A DNA stretch of 25,863 nucleotides, taken from NCBI GenBank assembly GCA_018398765.1, contig JAHBMJ010001798.1:1-25863 (forward strand), written 5' to 3'. Of this stretch, positions 1-25,539 are shown one piece after another. How positions within the stretch are numbered: the first letter of the stretch is position 1; each line of letters opens with the position of its first letter. Position numbers and translations under genes: made by a program. Source of the DNA: Chromera velia. Lineage: Eukaryota > Sar > Chromeraceae. The notes under the pieces are model-generated. The model had not been told where the DNA came from. It saw only the letters and a list, made by a program, of their open reading frames with translations, and ran no database searches.

Positions 1-65
1 CCCCTCTCTCTCTCTCTCTCTCCCCCTCTCCCTCTCTCTCTCTCTCTCTCTCCCTCTCCCTCTCC

Positions 66-132
<67 letters not shown>

Positions 133-553
133 GGAGATGGAGAGAGAGAGAGGCGTGGGGGAAGTGAGTGTGGATGGGGTGCAGTCGGGGAGGGAGGGAG
201 GGAGGGCCTCACAGGCGCACCCATGAACCCGCATCGGCAGGCAGGCAGGCAGGCAGGCCTGCTTTTCTTGTTAGTCAGTAGAAGGGCGACGAAGGTTTTC
301 AGAGACAGAGTTTTGGATAGCGGGGGAAGAAGTGGGAGGACTGGAAAAAGGAAGAGCCAGATGGGGCGAGAAATCTCGATATTGGAAAAGAGGTACTGTA
401 GGAAGTTTATCTGTGCGTCGTTAGTATTTATTTGTAGACATTCATCGCATGTATGTTTGAGTGTATTCTTCCGACCATCTGCCTGGCATTGGAAGAACGT
501 AGAGAGGTGAGACGCATTTTTTTCCATCTGTGAGAGTGTCCGTCTTTGTGCAG
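1..553. other. Window edge: microsatellite plus probable intron of the lipase gene
   Basis: This stretch opens with a CT-rich repeat (1-102) and a CA run (102-129), followed by unique sequence and a GGCA repeat near 238-258. It ends in a TGCAG acceptor just before base 554. I looked for the oxyanion-hole exon (GGGxxG) that should precede the GASAG exon of the patatin-like gene and did not find it. The region is therefore best read as the 3' part of a long intron, with the earlier exons outside the window. A small undetected exon cannot be excluded. Confidence 0.5.
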
Positions 554-6751
<6,198 letters not shown>

Positions 6752-9700
6752 TGATGATGCATGGACACGATGGGGAGTTGTTTGGTTGACTTTGGGAGGG
6801 TCGACGTTTCGTTTGAGGGGGTGGGTAGGTGAGGGTGGGCAGAAGCAAGATACGGTGAAGCAAGGAAGGAAGGATGGGCGATGAATGTTTGACCCTGAGT
6901 CCCCCGCTTTCCCGCTTGTTGAAATGGAAGTCAGGGGAAGAAAAAGTCGGGAGGAGTCATTTTCTCTCTCTTATTTGAGTTTTTTGGCTTCCTGTCTGGG
7001 GTAGGGCTTGCTGTTGATGTTGTTTGTACAAATTGAAACAAAAAGAATTCGTCTTCTCATTTTCTCTCATTCGTTCTTTCTTGGTGGCTTCTGGTCGATT
7101 TCTTCGTTTGGTCCTTCCAACCCAACGGCTCGATTTGAAGAGAGATGAGCGCTCGTGCGGGGAGACCTAGAGATGCCTTGTGTTGCGCTCTATTATTTTG
7201 TTGTAAGCCTTCAGTATCCTTTCTTTCTTTCTTTCTTTCTGCTGTCCTTTTCGTTCTTTCGTCCTTTGTGTCTGTCTGTTTGCAAAAGAGAAGTCGAATA
7301 TTCGGTCTTCTGTTTGTGTTTTTTCGAGCACTCCACCTTGTCGTGCTCATTTGGTTTGGTTTGGTTTTGAGGGACGCGCAGGGTCGGACAGGGCAATCAA
7401 GAAGGGCTCGGCTGGGGCAGTCGTTTTTGAGAATTAACGGGATTGTCAAACGAACACACCGACAGGGAGGAGAACGTTCCTTCCAGTGATGATCTATCGA
7501 TCGCTGTGAGATGTTTGGGGAGAAGTCGGAAGACGAAAGAGGGGGTTAGGGAGAATAAATGCAACTGGAATTCAAAAGGAAATGGGACAGGGGTATGAGG
7601 AAAGCAGGGGGGACGAGGGGAAAATAAAGCCACGTAACTGTCAAGGTGAACAGAGTGTTCTCTTGACAGAACTTGACTGAACTCGGTCAGGTTTTTTTTT
7701 TTGTTCATCATTTCTTTTGTCTCGCTGGTTTGCGCTCTTGCTTTTAGTGCTTCAGTTTGTCTGTCTTATTCCCTTTTTTTCTTCGTTCCTTGCTTTCTCT
7801 GTTCCTTTCGTCCTTCCTTCCTTTCCGTCTTTCAATTCATCGATCAGACAACGGAAGGAGTCAGAGAGCCGATGGAACGAAGGAATGGTGTACAGAGGTG
7901 GGGAAGGTTGTAGAGAGGAGACCTTGATTTTCCCTTTCCGCTTTTTTCTTCCCTCATAGTAATATGCATCCATTGTTAGCCGCCTGTATAAGCTGCAATG
8001 TTTGTTGTGCTGTTCTTGAAAAATTCTTCTCTATGGATGGATCTGCGGGCAGCTCAAAGCAAAGCAATACTGTCACTCAACAAGGCAGGCTTCGTTCCAC
8101 AGAGGGATGGATAGAAAGAACGCTGCATGATTGTTGATGGCTTAATTCGCATGCCCTTCTTCGTTCCTTTGGCTCATCGATCTCCCGCCGTTTGATGGAA
8201 GAGTTTTACTGTATTGTCCGTTGTTGGAAAACTAATGGAAGCTTAATTTGATTCAATTTCCACGTCTGCCTGCGTCTCCGTCGTCCTCTTCCTCAATGCA
8301 TGTCATCGCTTTTCAATTCATCTGCTCGGCCGGCCTGTGTGTTTTTCAAATGCAGGCATCGTGCACACGCATTCCGATCTGTTTTCACTCTCTCTTTCTC
8401 TCTCTCCCCTTGCATCTTCCATGTCCGTGTCTGCATGCGTGCGTCACCTGCATGTCCGTTTGTTGTGTGCCGCCTTAGTGCATCCCACACAGATACCGAG
8501 GCCAATACGGCATGTCCCAACCCGGCAGTCCAGGGGCCACGGCAACTATTCCATCCGCAGCATCCCATTGGATATTTCTGGCTCAGCAGCGCATTCTCTG
8601 ACACTTCTTTGTCCGGTTGATCGATGGAATCAGACCTAGCCTCCTGACTGAGAGTCTCACGTGACCGCGATCCATGCATTTGTTGTATTATGCCTAGACT
8701 GCCTGCGTACGGAGTCTAGCTGGTACACAATACCTTTCATGTACGAAGGCCAAGCTGAGTCAAGCTCTACAGTTGATGCATCGATCAATTGAAAAGAAAA
8801 AGGATCCTTTGATTGAGTCCCAAAATGGGATTCGACCCTTCGATCGGAAATTATGGATCTACGTAGTAGCTCACGTAGTGCCGCTCTAATAGTCCAGTAG
8901 GATCATACAGGAAACGGTCCGGGCCCTCTGGAAGTTTCATCCGAAGTTACCCTCAGTCTCAGGCTAGAAATGCCCTGCTTGAAGTTTCCTAGGAAGTTTC
9001 GAACACGGATCGAGCTCTTCTAGGGAGCTCTGTCTAGCTTTTTGTTCTAACTACACGTACACAATGCTGTGTATCATGCTGTGCTGCCTGTGCACAATTC
9101 ACAGTAGTATCAATATTGGCTGCATGATTTTGATATGCTCAGACATGTGAAAATCATTTTATTTTTATTAGACTAAAACCTAGACTAAAACTCTAACGGA
9201 AAAGTAATCTGTTAGGGTAACTTTACTCAAAAATTTACCTTAAAGTATACCAAAAGACTACCCCCCCAAAAAAGTTTTTACTCATTTTTTGTTCATGAAA
9301 TATATATAGTACAATCATAGAAAAGCTGCAACACATACACTAAAAAGAGTAGTAGAATGAATGTTTTAGCTTAAGAAAAGTTTTAAAAAACCTTATGCTA
9401 ATAATGTTTATGAACAAAAAATTACCCTAGAAATTATCTTTCAAAAAATTGGTAAACAGGAATCTAGACAGGAATTGAGGCAGTTAAGGCCGGTATAGGC
9501 CACCATATATGGGCTCCCAATATGAAAACTGTACAAACAGTAATCAATCGTTAATCTGTTATAGTACAAAAACTTCGAGTTATGCTTTAAACAAGTCTAG
9601 AAATAAGTTTATAAATTAGCTTGAAAACTTGCTAGTTCATTATTATCATCATCATTCACCATCGCTATCGGCCCATAAATGAGCGTCTGACGTTTGGCAG

Positions 9701-10034
9701 GTTCGATGCGCAGCTGGACATACTTGCTAGTTCCAAGACAAATAATATTATGATTCCCAACATTTTCACCAATTTTCACAAAAAGTATACAATATACTAT
9801 ACATAGAATTGAGTAGAATTTATTGAATGCAAAATACCAAAACAACTCAATCTCTACATAACACAATATATTCAACGATCAAAAAAATATTAACATTTTT
9901 TTATGAATAAATTAATTGGAACTTGTGATACGTCACTTGAAACACTCAGCTTGGTAGCTGCATTTGCCCGCCGTGAAAGGTTCCAGAACTCCGAACTTGA
10001 GTCGGAAGTCTGTCAACTTCCCCAGCTGAAAACT
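6752..10034. other. Convergent intergenic region between the lipase and EF-hand genes
   Basis: The two genes end towards each other here. The first kilobase is G- and T-rich and probably holds the lipase 3' UTR; AATAAA words occur at 7554 and 7623 but I cannot tie either to cleavage. From 7750 to 8680 there are short ORFs with shifting composition. One stretch (about 8491-8597) reads like a terminal exon but has no partner exons. From 8690 to 9060 the sequence is non-repetitive and I see nothing in it. From about 9070 to 9940 it becomes strongly AT-rich. Confidence 0.6.
9070..9940. other. AT-rich island in the convergent gap
   Basis: Composition changes sharply to AT-rich just downstream of the EF-hand gene's stop codon. 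It includes a perfect 13-base inverted repeat (9284-9296 against 9410-9422, word ATTTTTTGTTCAT). No ORF with coding character is present. I recognise no transposon protein or clear terminal inverted repeats of a named family. Confidence 0.7.
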
Positions 10035-17712
<7,678 letters not shown>

Positions 17713-18305
17713 GTTGGCGGCTTGCTGTACGCTTCTCCTATTCTCTCAGGCCTTTTTGTCCAATCCTCCTGATTTGACTTGATCTCGAACCTCGCACCAG
17801 AAGACGATCAGCTGACGAAATCTTAATCGTATTGCTTGTTTCCTGATATATATCTACAGGCCTTTTACATGTTCTAAGATTGCACGAAGCCTGTAGAACG
17901 TGGATGCGCAGATCGATTGATCTAAGCTATTTCGACCATTGCATGCATGACGGAATCGAAAAACCCAACCTGGCACAAATTTGACAAAAAACGAGTACAA
18001 ACCGGACGTGTATCGGTAGGAGAAGGTCAATTTTCGCTCGCAGTGCGCTTTTCCGTGCTGCTGCATGCACATGTGCACATTGCAACAATTATGCATGCAA
18101 GTATATATATATATATATATATATATAGCCGTGCATCATCGTACATCGCGATCGACAACAAACAACATGCTTATGGAGTCTCAATTCTACTGAACTACGA
18201 TCAACTGCTGTCACCCCACCCGTCTATATTGGTGCTGAATCAGACCTACTAAGGTCTACACGGTCTTTCTCGGCAACTTGATCCGTCTACTGCGAGTTTG
18301 TTGAC
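17713..18305. promoter_or_regulatory. Divergent promoter region of the EF-hand gene and gene 3
   Basis: The two start codons face away from each other across 593 bases, so this gap must hold both 5' UTRs and both promoters unless further 5' exons exist. It contains GCATGC palindromes near 17941, 18063 and 18093 and a TA run at 18102-18127. GCATGC-type words are AP2-factor motifs in apicomplexans; using that here is inference, and the word is also frequent elsewhere in the window. No start site can be assigned from sequence. Confidence 0.5.
18102..18127. repeat. TA dinucleotide repeat
   Basis: About 12 TA units in the divergent intergenic region, about 180 bases before the start codon at 18306. 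Confidence 0.95.
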
Positions 18306-21142
18306 ATGCAGCCGCCGGTTGCAACGGCAGAGGAAGGGTCCTCCGACGGTCCCCTCCGACAGATCGTTCGTCGGGCCCTGGAGAGGCAAGACAAACAGAT
18401 GACAGACAGACTGCTGCATCGGCTGGAGCGCTTCGTTGACACCCAGAAGCAGGACGGCAGGCTGCGCAGGAAGCAAATGGAAATGGATGCCAAATTTGCA
18501 GAAAGGCGAAGAAAGAGGATCGAGAGACATATGCAAGTGAACACTCAGTATCAGACCCACTCGCCACGAATTCCCTCACCTTCTGCTACGTCTTTCAAGG
18601 ACGATCGAGCCGCCTCTGGAAAGATTACGAAGCAGACGGGCCTGCCAGCAGGTGAGTTGAATTCCGTTGGGGCTGTATATATGTGTATTCATGTATAACT
18701 GCGTTTGTGCATGTTCTGTACTTAGAGAGGGCGCATACAAATTCGCTTGATCTCTGACTGAAACAATCACACCACAATCGTCTAACTTCAACTGGGTGTA
18801 TATCCAAACAGCTGTCTGACTGACAAGCTGTCTGAGCGAGTGGATGCCTCAGAGACTTACTGACCGCAATGGACATGCAGTTCCGTCCTCTCCAATAAAA
18901 ATATTTACTTTCAAAATGAAGGGCAAGTGAACTAGTGGCTTTCAAAACCCGGTGGCAAGCAAACCATGGAAACGGGACTAAGACAAAAAGTAGACATGAA
19001 AACGCAGCGAAACAGCTGGGAAGAGAGGGAGGGTGCATGGGCTTCAGAGGCGAAAGCGCAGTATTGTTTCGTATTTTGGTCCTATAACCGCGCCTACGGT
19101 AGATGCGCCAGAGAAACATAGAGACACGTAGAGCGACAGATATATGGGCACAGACCGAAAAATACAGATAGACGCAGGCAGATAGAGACACCACAGACAA
19201 AGATCTGCAGGCACAGACAGAAGCAGGAGAAGGGAAAGAGACAGACACAGACGCAGACACAGATAGAGACAGGTAGAGAGGTAGAGACAGACGCAGACAC
19301 AGACACAGACACAGACGCAGACACAGACGCAGACGCAGACACAGATAGAGACAGGTAGAGACAGGTAGAGACAGACGCAGACACAGACACAGACGCAGAC
19401 ACAGACGCAGACACAGATAGAGACAGGTAGAGACAGACGCAGACACAGACACAGACACAGACACAGACGCAAACACAGACAGACAGACACAGACGCAGAC
19501 GCAGACACAGATAGAGATAGAGACAGGTAGAGACAGACGCAGACACAGACGCAGGCACAGACACAGACACAGACAGACGCAGACACAGACGCAGACGCAG
19601 GCACAGATAGAGACGGGTAGAGACAGACACAGACACAGACACAGACACAGACGCAGACACAGATAGAGACAGGTAGAGATAGACACAGACACAGACACAG
19701 ACAGACGCAGACACAGACGCAGACGCAGACACAGATAGAGACAGGTAGAGACAGACGCAGACACAGACACAGACGCAGACGCAGACACAGATAGAGACAG
19801 GTAGAGACAGACGCAGACACAGACACAGACACAGACGCAAACACAGACAGACAGACACAGACGCAGACGCAGACACAGATAGAGATAGAGACAGGTAGAG
19901 ACAGACGCAGACACAGACGCAGACGCAGACACAGATAGAGACAGACACAGACACAGACACAGACAGACGCAGACACAGACGCAGGCACAGACACAGATAG
20001 AGACAGGTAGAGACAGACGCAGACACAGACACAGACGCAGACGCAGACACAGACACAGACACAAACACAGACACAGACAGACGCAGACACAGACGCAGAC
20101 GCAGACACAGATAGAGACAGGTAGAGACAGACGCAGACAGAGACGCAGATGCAGACACAGACAGAGACAGGTAGAGACAGGTAGAGACAGACGCAGACAC
20201 AGACGCAGACGCAGACACAGATAGAGACAGGTAGAGACAGACGCAGACGCAGACACAGACACAGACGCAGACACAAACACAGACAGACAGACACAGATAC
20301 ACGGACAGACAGACCAACACCGGCAGAAAGGGCATGCACGCAGGCGGCGCAGGCAGCACACACTTTGATCGACACACACATAGACGGAAAGGTGGATTGG
20401 TCGAAACAGGAGTGCACAGACACGTGCGTTGACATGCAAGCAGGTTACAGACACAGACTGCAGACGCACCCCTCCCCTCCGGTGTTTGCAGATGTGCCCG
20501 CCGTTGAGAAGACAGAGAACGAGAAAAGATGCCACACCACCCCAAGCCCGAGATCTGCAGATGCGGCCCTGCGCCGGCTCTCTACTCTGCCGCCCATGGA
20601 AGCTGCTTTTCGGCGTCGAGAGCAGGCAAACGCTGTATTGTCGAGAGGTGGAGAATCGAAAAGCAGTGCTCGGCCGTTTGGGGGCAGGGTGTCGTTGACA
20701 GGAAGAGGAACACGAGCGTCGAGCATCGTTGCCGGTTTTCGAGAGGCGCGGCCGTTCCTTGGAAGTGCCGGGAGAGAAAGGGCAGTGGTGGAGGGTGTTT
20801 TTCAACTTGCCAGAAGGGCAGGACAGAGCTCAACAGATGAACACGTGTTTCGGATCCGCAGCAGCCGTGCGAGGTCAGTGCATGCATCGAGCTGCATGCT
20901 CCTAGTACATGGAAAGAGACTGTATGTAAAGCACAAAGGGATGGTGAGTAAACGATTCTGTCTACCACTGGCACTCAATAACTAATTAGTCTTCCGCGTG
21001 CTCCTTCGGCATCAGGTGCGTGAGAGAAGTCAGTTTTGTAACACGCTCCTATCCGGAGGACTGTGACGTACCGGAGTTTTTCTTTTCGTTCTTGGGTGCG
21101 AATTCCTTTGTTCTGGTAGGGCATGGATCTGTAAGGCTCTAG
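18306..21142 (+). CDS. Hypothetical basic protein, 300 residues, 3 exons
   Basis: Exons: 18306-18651, 20444-20873 and 21016-21142 (TAG). Donors are GTGAGT and GTCAGT, and phases 1 and 2 are respected; the total is exactly 300 codons plus stop. I do not recognise the family. Exon 1 is Arg/Lys-rich with a charged helix (about residues 18-75: RALERQDKQMTDRLLHRLER onwards). The middle is Ser/Arg/Gly-rich and looks disordered. The last exon encodes a hydrophobic, aromatic block (PEDCDVPEFFFSFLGANSF) that looks like the edge of a folded domain. The ATG overlaps an ATGCAG string, so an internal exon beginning at 18312 is possible. The exon 2 start is the least certain point, with acceptor AAGCAG chosen for phase. 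At the 3' end a GTAGGG donor inside the last exon leaves room for an alternative ending. Intron 1 holds the minisatellite. Confidence 0.65.
19229..20314. repeat. Hexamer-register minisatellite, about 1.1 kb
   Basis: The array is built from six-base units CAGACA and CAGACG, punctuated by a 24-base module of CAGATA, GAGACA, GGTAGA and GACAGA. Spacing between modules varies in steps of six, apart from occasional four-base CAGA slips, giving a higher-order pattern. It lies in intron 1 of the hypothetical gene (18652-20443). Because the period is a multiple of three, all three minus frames stay open over hundreds of codons. They read as Cys/Val/Ser/Leu repeats and are not proteins. Confidence 0.95.
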
Positions 21143-22251
21143 AATTTGTCGGTGTTACTGATGGTCACTAAAACCGTCAGACAGTCATTGAAAAGAGCAA
21201 AGCGCAAGGGGTGTTTTCAACTAGGTTTTCAAAAGTTCCTCCCTTTTTCTCTCCGTGTATGCATGCATGTTTGAATCTTTGCGTGCAGAGAGGTGCTTTC
21301 CCGACAGTAGTGAGGTGATAAAGGATGCTAGCACTGCCCGCACTGCATGCTTCTTAAAGAATGAATTCAAAATTTTAAACCAACTTTTTTTCTAGTATGT
21401 TTGCAGAATTACTATGTAATCTTTTATATTTTTCATCAAAGTTTGTTCTAATCTAGTTGCTAATTAATGTACTTTGCCAGAACTTGGAATTAATATGAAA
21501 AACTAGATGAAGAAGCAACACTAGCAGATTTTAAAGTCATAATACAGTTTAATACTTAGCTAGGTTCATGTGTTTTACTTCAATTTTAGACCCGAATACT
21601 ATAGCTTTGATACGATCATATTACGATGATACTACTAGTCATACTAAGAAAACTTGACATAAAATTTTAAGTAATTAAGTGCACCAGATGTTCTAAAAAA
21701 ATTACTAGAAGACTTTAAAAAGAAAAGAATTTAACTAATAAATAATAATAACATAGAAGTTGAAAGTTAAAACGGCGAATAATAAAGTGTTTAGTAAAAT
21801 TTTTAAAGCTATAGCTATAACTAGAACTATATAGTGCTAGATGTGGAGTGACTTAGAAGCTAGCTTAGAAGACTAACTAGAAGTTTAGAACATCAATCTT
21901 ACTATTCTCAGCAGCAGTATTCTGTCTGATTTTATCATATCTCTAGTATGAAGTGTATAAAAACTTCGATTACATACATGCATATATGATGTATTCTACT
22001 AGTCTGCCAATAACAGTGACATGATCTGGTCTGAAACGGATATTGAATCTCAGTTAAATTAATAACGGTGAAAACTAACAGACGGGGGGGGGGAGGACTC
22101 AGGGCCACTCAACCCATCATAAAATATCAATATATATTGTAAACATTTTATATGAGTCACAGATTTATTATAATGACAATTTACACTGCTATGCTTTTAA
22201 ACATTTTCAACGTACTGAGATTTTGTGATCGAGTGACTTTGTAAATATTTC
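21143..22251. other. Convergent intergenic region with AT-rich island
   Basis: This lies between the stop of the hypothetical gene and the stop of the coiled-coil gene. The first 200 bases are of mixed composition. From about 21355 to 22250 the sequence is AT-rich with many CTAG/TAGAAG words and no coding frame. A run of nine or ten G sits near 22084. No transposon protein or RNA gene was recognised. Confidence 0.7.
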
Positions 22252-24139
22252 TTAGCCCTCCTCGTCACTTTCGTCGTAGTTGCCAAGAGACGATCCCACT
22301 GCTCCTCCGCCTGCAGCGTCGTCGGAGACGTATGCAGCCCTGCCTCCGATGAATGCAAAGGCAAAGTCATCGAAGTCATCGTCAGTGTCCGTCTCTGGTT
22401 CAACCTCAACTCTCTGAAGCTCAATCTCAGCCTCACTCTCAGCGTCATTCCCCTGAACCCCCAAAGGGGAAGCTGAGAGCGGAGACACTGTTTTATTCTC
22501 CCCATTTTCGTGAGGCAGTGGTGGGGCAGGAGAGTTTTGGCGCTCCGCCCCCCCATTCGAAATGCCTTCCATTGGAGACAGAACGGTCTCCTCAAAGGGG
22601 AGGGGGGGCTGAGGGGGTGAGGCGGGGGGGCTGCCCATCGAAGCCTCAGACGAAGACTCACTACGGCCTTCTCCCTCCGCTGATTTCTGAAAGTGTACAG
22701 ACTTACCAGGGGACTCTTTCCTCTTTTTTTGCCCCACCTGACGATGCAGGACAGACGGTTTCGGAGGAGCCTCCTCTTTGATCACTGCTGCAAGGGGACT
22801 GGAAGCAGACGGACGCAACAGCTCTTCGCCCTTATCGACCTGCTTTTGTTTTTGCACGTCTTTTGGTTGGCTCTGCTGCAACTTCTCCTCAACTTGCCCT
22901 TCATACTCGACACCGAAGGCCTCGTTGGTTTTTTCCTTCCTCTCCTTCTTCGCTGGATTCGTGTCCGCAGCAACGGAAGAGAACCCTGCAGGACCTGGAC
23001 GCAGGGAGGGAAGTTCAGGGAGGGGGGGGAGCTGGTGCAGGTGGTTCTGCATAGGGCACCTGTGCATCCCGCCTCGGCGGTGCCCCATTGATACTGCTCG
23101 CATACCCACCGTTCCCCCTCTCTTTGACCCCTGTGACCCCTCTGGAGGCTGCTTGGGGGGCCGCATACCTCCCCTCATCCCCCCCTGTTGCTGTTGAAGG
23201 GTCTCTGTCTCAGACGTCGGAGAGGGTGTTGAGGCAGTGGTGATGGAAGACGAGAAAGAGACCATCGGATGGGCTGTTGGGACCTGCTTTGTCTCTGTTT
23301 GCGTGCAGAGCTTTCCAGAGGGTGAGGGCGAGGCTGCGACAGGGTGTGAGCAGACCCTTGGGGGTACAGAGGGAAGTGCAACGGCCTGGCCCGGTGCATT
23401 TTTATTGACTTCACACAGTTGCTGCTGCGTTGGTGGAACCCCAGCCTCATCCAGACCTTTCCGTTGCTGCTGCTGCTGCTGCTGCAGGGTAGTGGAGGAA
23501 GTCTGGTGTGAAGAGGGCGACGGGGAAAGGGAAAGGGAGGCAGGAGGAGCCCACAGAACTGTTGCAGATATAGGCTGGAGAGACGACTGTAGTCGAGGAA
23601 GATTTGTTTGATTTTGTCTTGGGTTCTTTTCTCTCCCTTTTTTCTTTCCCCCCACGACTCCTCCTAGGCCTTTTGTCTTTGTTGTTGCTCTTTTCTCTTC
23701 ATCTCCTTCTGCTGTGGTCAAGGTCAAGTGACCCAGAGAGAGCGAGGGCACTCGCGAAATGACTTTCTCTTTGGATTTCCTGGACGACTCTTGCCCGTCC
23801 CCTGCCCCCCCCAGATCATTCTCTTCTCCCCCTACTCTACAACAGTTGGACTTCGTTCCCTCTTCTTGAGATGGATTTACCACACCAACAGGTTTGTCAG
23901 AGGCCGAATGGGAAGTCCAGGGAAAGTCTTGAGAAGCCACGCAGACAGGGGTAGTCCCGGGGGGATAGCAAAGGGGGGCGGTGGCTCCCTTTGTTTCCTC
24001 CAAATCTTTCCCTGGCTTGCTCTCACTGTCGGAAGAGACAGCGGACAAAGAGGGGACAGACTCTGCACTGCAGAAAGAAACAAACCCAAGAAGGACCCAT
24101 GAGTTCAAGAAAAAATGAAAGCCAGAGAATTCTTTCCGC

Positions 24140-24171
<32 letters not shown>

Positions 24172-24411
24172 TATGTACACAGACAGACAGATGACACAGA
24201 CAGGCAGAGAGAAGAGGAACTCCCGCAACGAAATCGACGTACAAAAAAGACGACAGACGGGCAGACACTCTGATAAACTTCTTCCTGACATGTGGATGAG
24301 AGAGAAGGAAACATAATCTTCAATGACAAAGAAAGAAGAGACACGGACACAGAGAAAGAAACAGAGGGAAACCAACACACACCCCCCCCCACACACACAC
24401 ACACATACACA

Positions 24412-24481
<70 letters not shown>

Positions 24482-25539
24482 GAAAGAGCGAGGAGAAAAC
24501 AGATGATTAGAGAAGCACAGACAAATTTTGACAAAAACAGCTCAGAAAATCAAACTTGAAACAAGAGACATGTCCACTAAAGCTGAATGTACCACTAAAG
24601 CTGAATGTACGCATACATCGTCATTTGATCAACCACACAGAATGACTGCTCTCTGACTCACCTTTTCTGTCCGGCTCTTCCTGGATCCATTAAACTCTCC
24701 TCTCCTGCCCTACGCTCTTTCTGTTCACATTCCTTCAGATGGAGCCTCCTCGTACTCTTGCGAGGGTTTTTCACAGACATGCAAGCAGGGGGTGCCTCTT
24801 TCAGGGAGGCTGTGTGCTTGGGTGCGCCCTTCTCTTTTTCTTCACCTTTTCCCCCCTTCTCCCCCTCCCTTTCAACCACCCGACCAGTCGCCCCTGTTGA
24901 AGACGTCACGGCTGCTATTGTCGCAGCAGCAGACAGTGATAGGGAAAGGTCGGATGCACCGGGATGACCGGCAGCCCCGGCGCCGCCACATTCACGGAGA
25001 CGTAATTCTGCAATGGCAAGGCGATGGGACTTGAAGCCCAACTGCTCCCCCAGCAGTTTGGCCCGTCTTGCTTCCTTTCGGACTTCGGCTTCGAGTTTTT
25101 CTTCCCTCTTTTTGGCACCCTCCAGCTCCTTCGTTCTCTTTTCCAACAAACAGGACAGACGCTCACGTGCGGACTCAGCAAGTGCTAAACGGCGTCGAAG
25201 AACGTCTGTTGGATCTGTGACGACAGTCACATTTTCCCCCTGCTTTTCTTTTTCTTTTTCTGCCTCTGGCTGCTGCTGTGAGGTGGCTGTGTTCTTTTGC
25301 ATGGGTTCATGGTTGGCTGCCCTGCCGGCATGGGCGTTGTTCGTGTGACATGGTGGGTCGGGTGCAGGGTCTGGCTTTTGTTGCAGCAGCATTTGCATCT
25401 GCATCTGTGTCTCCCTTTCTCTCTCCTTTTCCATCTGCCTGTTGAGAAGAAGAGTCTGATACTCTCGTTGCAAACGTTCTATCTCTTTGGACATCTCAAA
25501 GATGTCAGCCTCTTTTTCAGCCAGCTGCCTGTGCTGAAC
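22252..25539 (-). CDS. Large coiled-coil, low-complexity protein with acidic tail, 5'-truncated, last two exons
   Basis: Exons: 25539-24662 and 24067-22252 (TAA). The donor is GTGAGT, both acceptors are TGCAG, and phase 2 joins cleanly to give 897 visible residues. The reading starts in mid coiled coil (EIERLQREYQTLLLNRQMEK), so the start lies outside the window. A second coiled-coil stretch (about residues 117-180, DVLRRRLALAESARERL onwards) is rich in Arg, Lys, Glu and Leu. The second exon is mostly disordered, with seven consecutive Gln, Pro/Ser-rich blocks and a PP1-docking-like KSVHF (about residue 748). It ends in an acidic segment (DTDDDFDDFAFAFIGGRAAY) and the C-terminus DESDEEG. I do not recognise the family. 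A cytoskeletal or scaffold role is guesswork. A GTAAGT word inside exon 2 at KSVHF is a possible cryptic donor, but the frame stays open through it. Confidence 0.75.
24139..24192. repeat. CAGA tetranucleotide repeat
   Basis: CAGA units lie in coiled-coil gene intron 24068-24661; on the sense strand this is TCTG, as at other intron sites here. Confidence 0.95.
24381..24478. repeat. CA then GA microsatellites
   Basis: CA units with two TA substitutions, then about 12 GA units, in coiled-coil gene intron 24068-24661. Confidence 0.95.
24574..24609. repeat. Perfect tandem duplication of 18 bases
   Basis: The unit CCACTAAAGCTGAATGTA occurs twice with no gap in coiled-coil gene intron 24068-24661. 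It is a unique-sequence duplication, not a microsatellite. Confidence 0.95.

Noticed and set aside
1-553. Search for the oxyanion-hole (GGGxxG) exon and start codon of the lipase
   Set aside because: No such motif in any plus frame; the short ORF at 223-510 has no family resemblance.
8820-8850. T-arm-like string (GGGATTCGACCC) suggesting a tRNA
   Set aside because: No matching acceptor stem, D-arm or anticodon arm at tRNA distances on either strand.
18625-20805. Minus-strand open frames of 726, 483 and 463 codons, rich in Cys, Val, Ser and Leu
   Set aside because: They come from a repeat with a period of six, which keeps all three minus frames open. No splice structure or normal composition; they overlap real plus-strand exons antisense.
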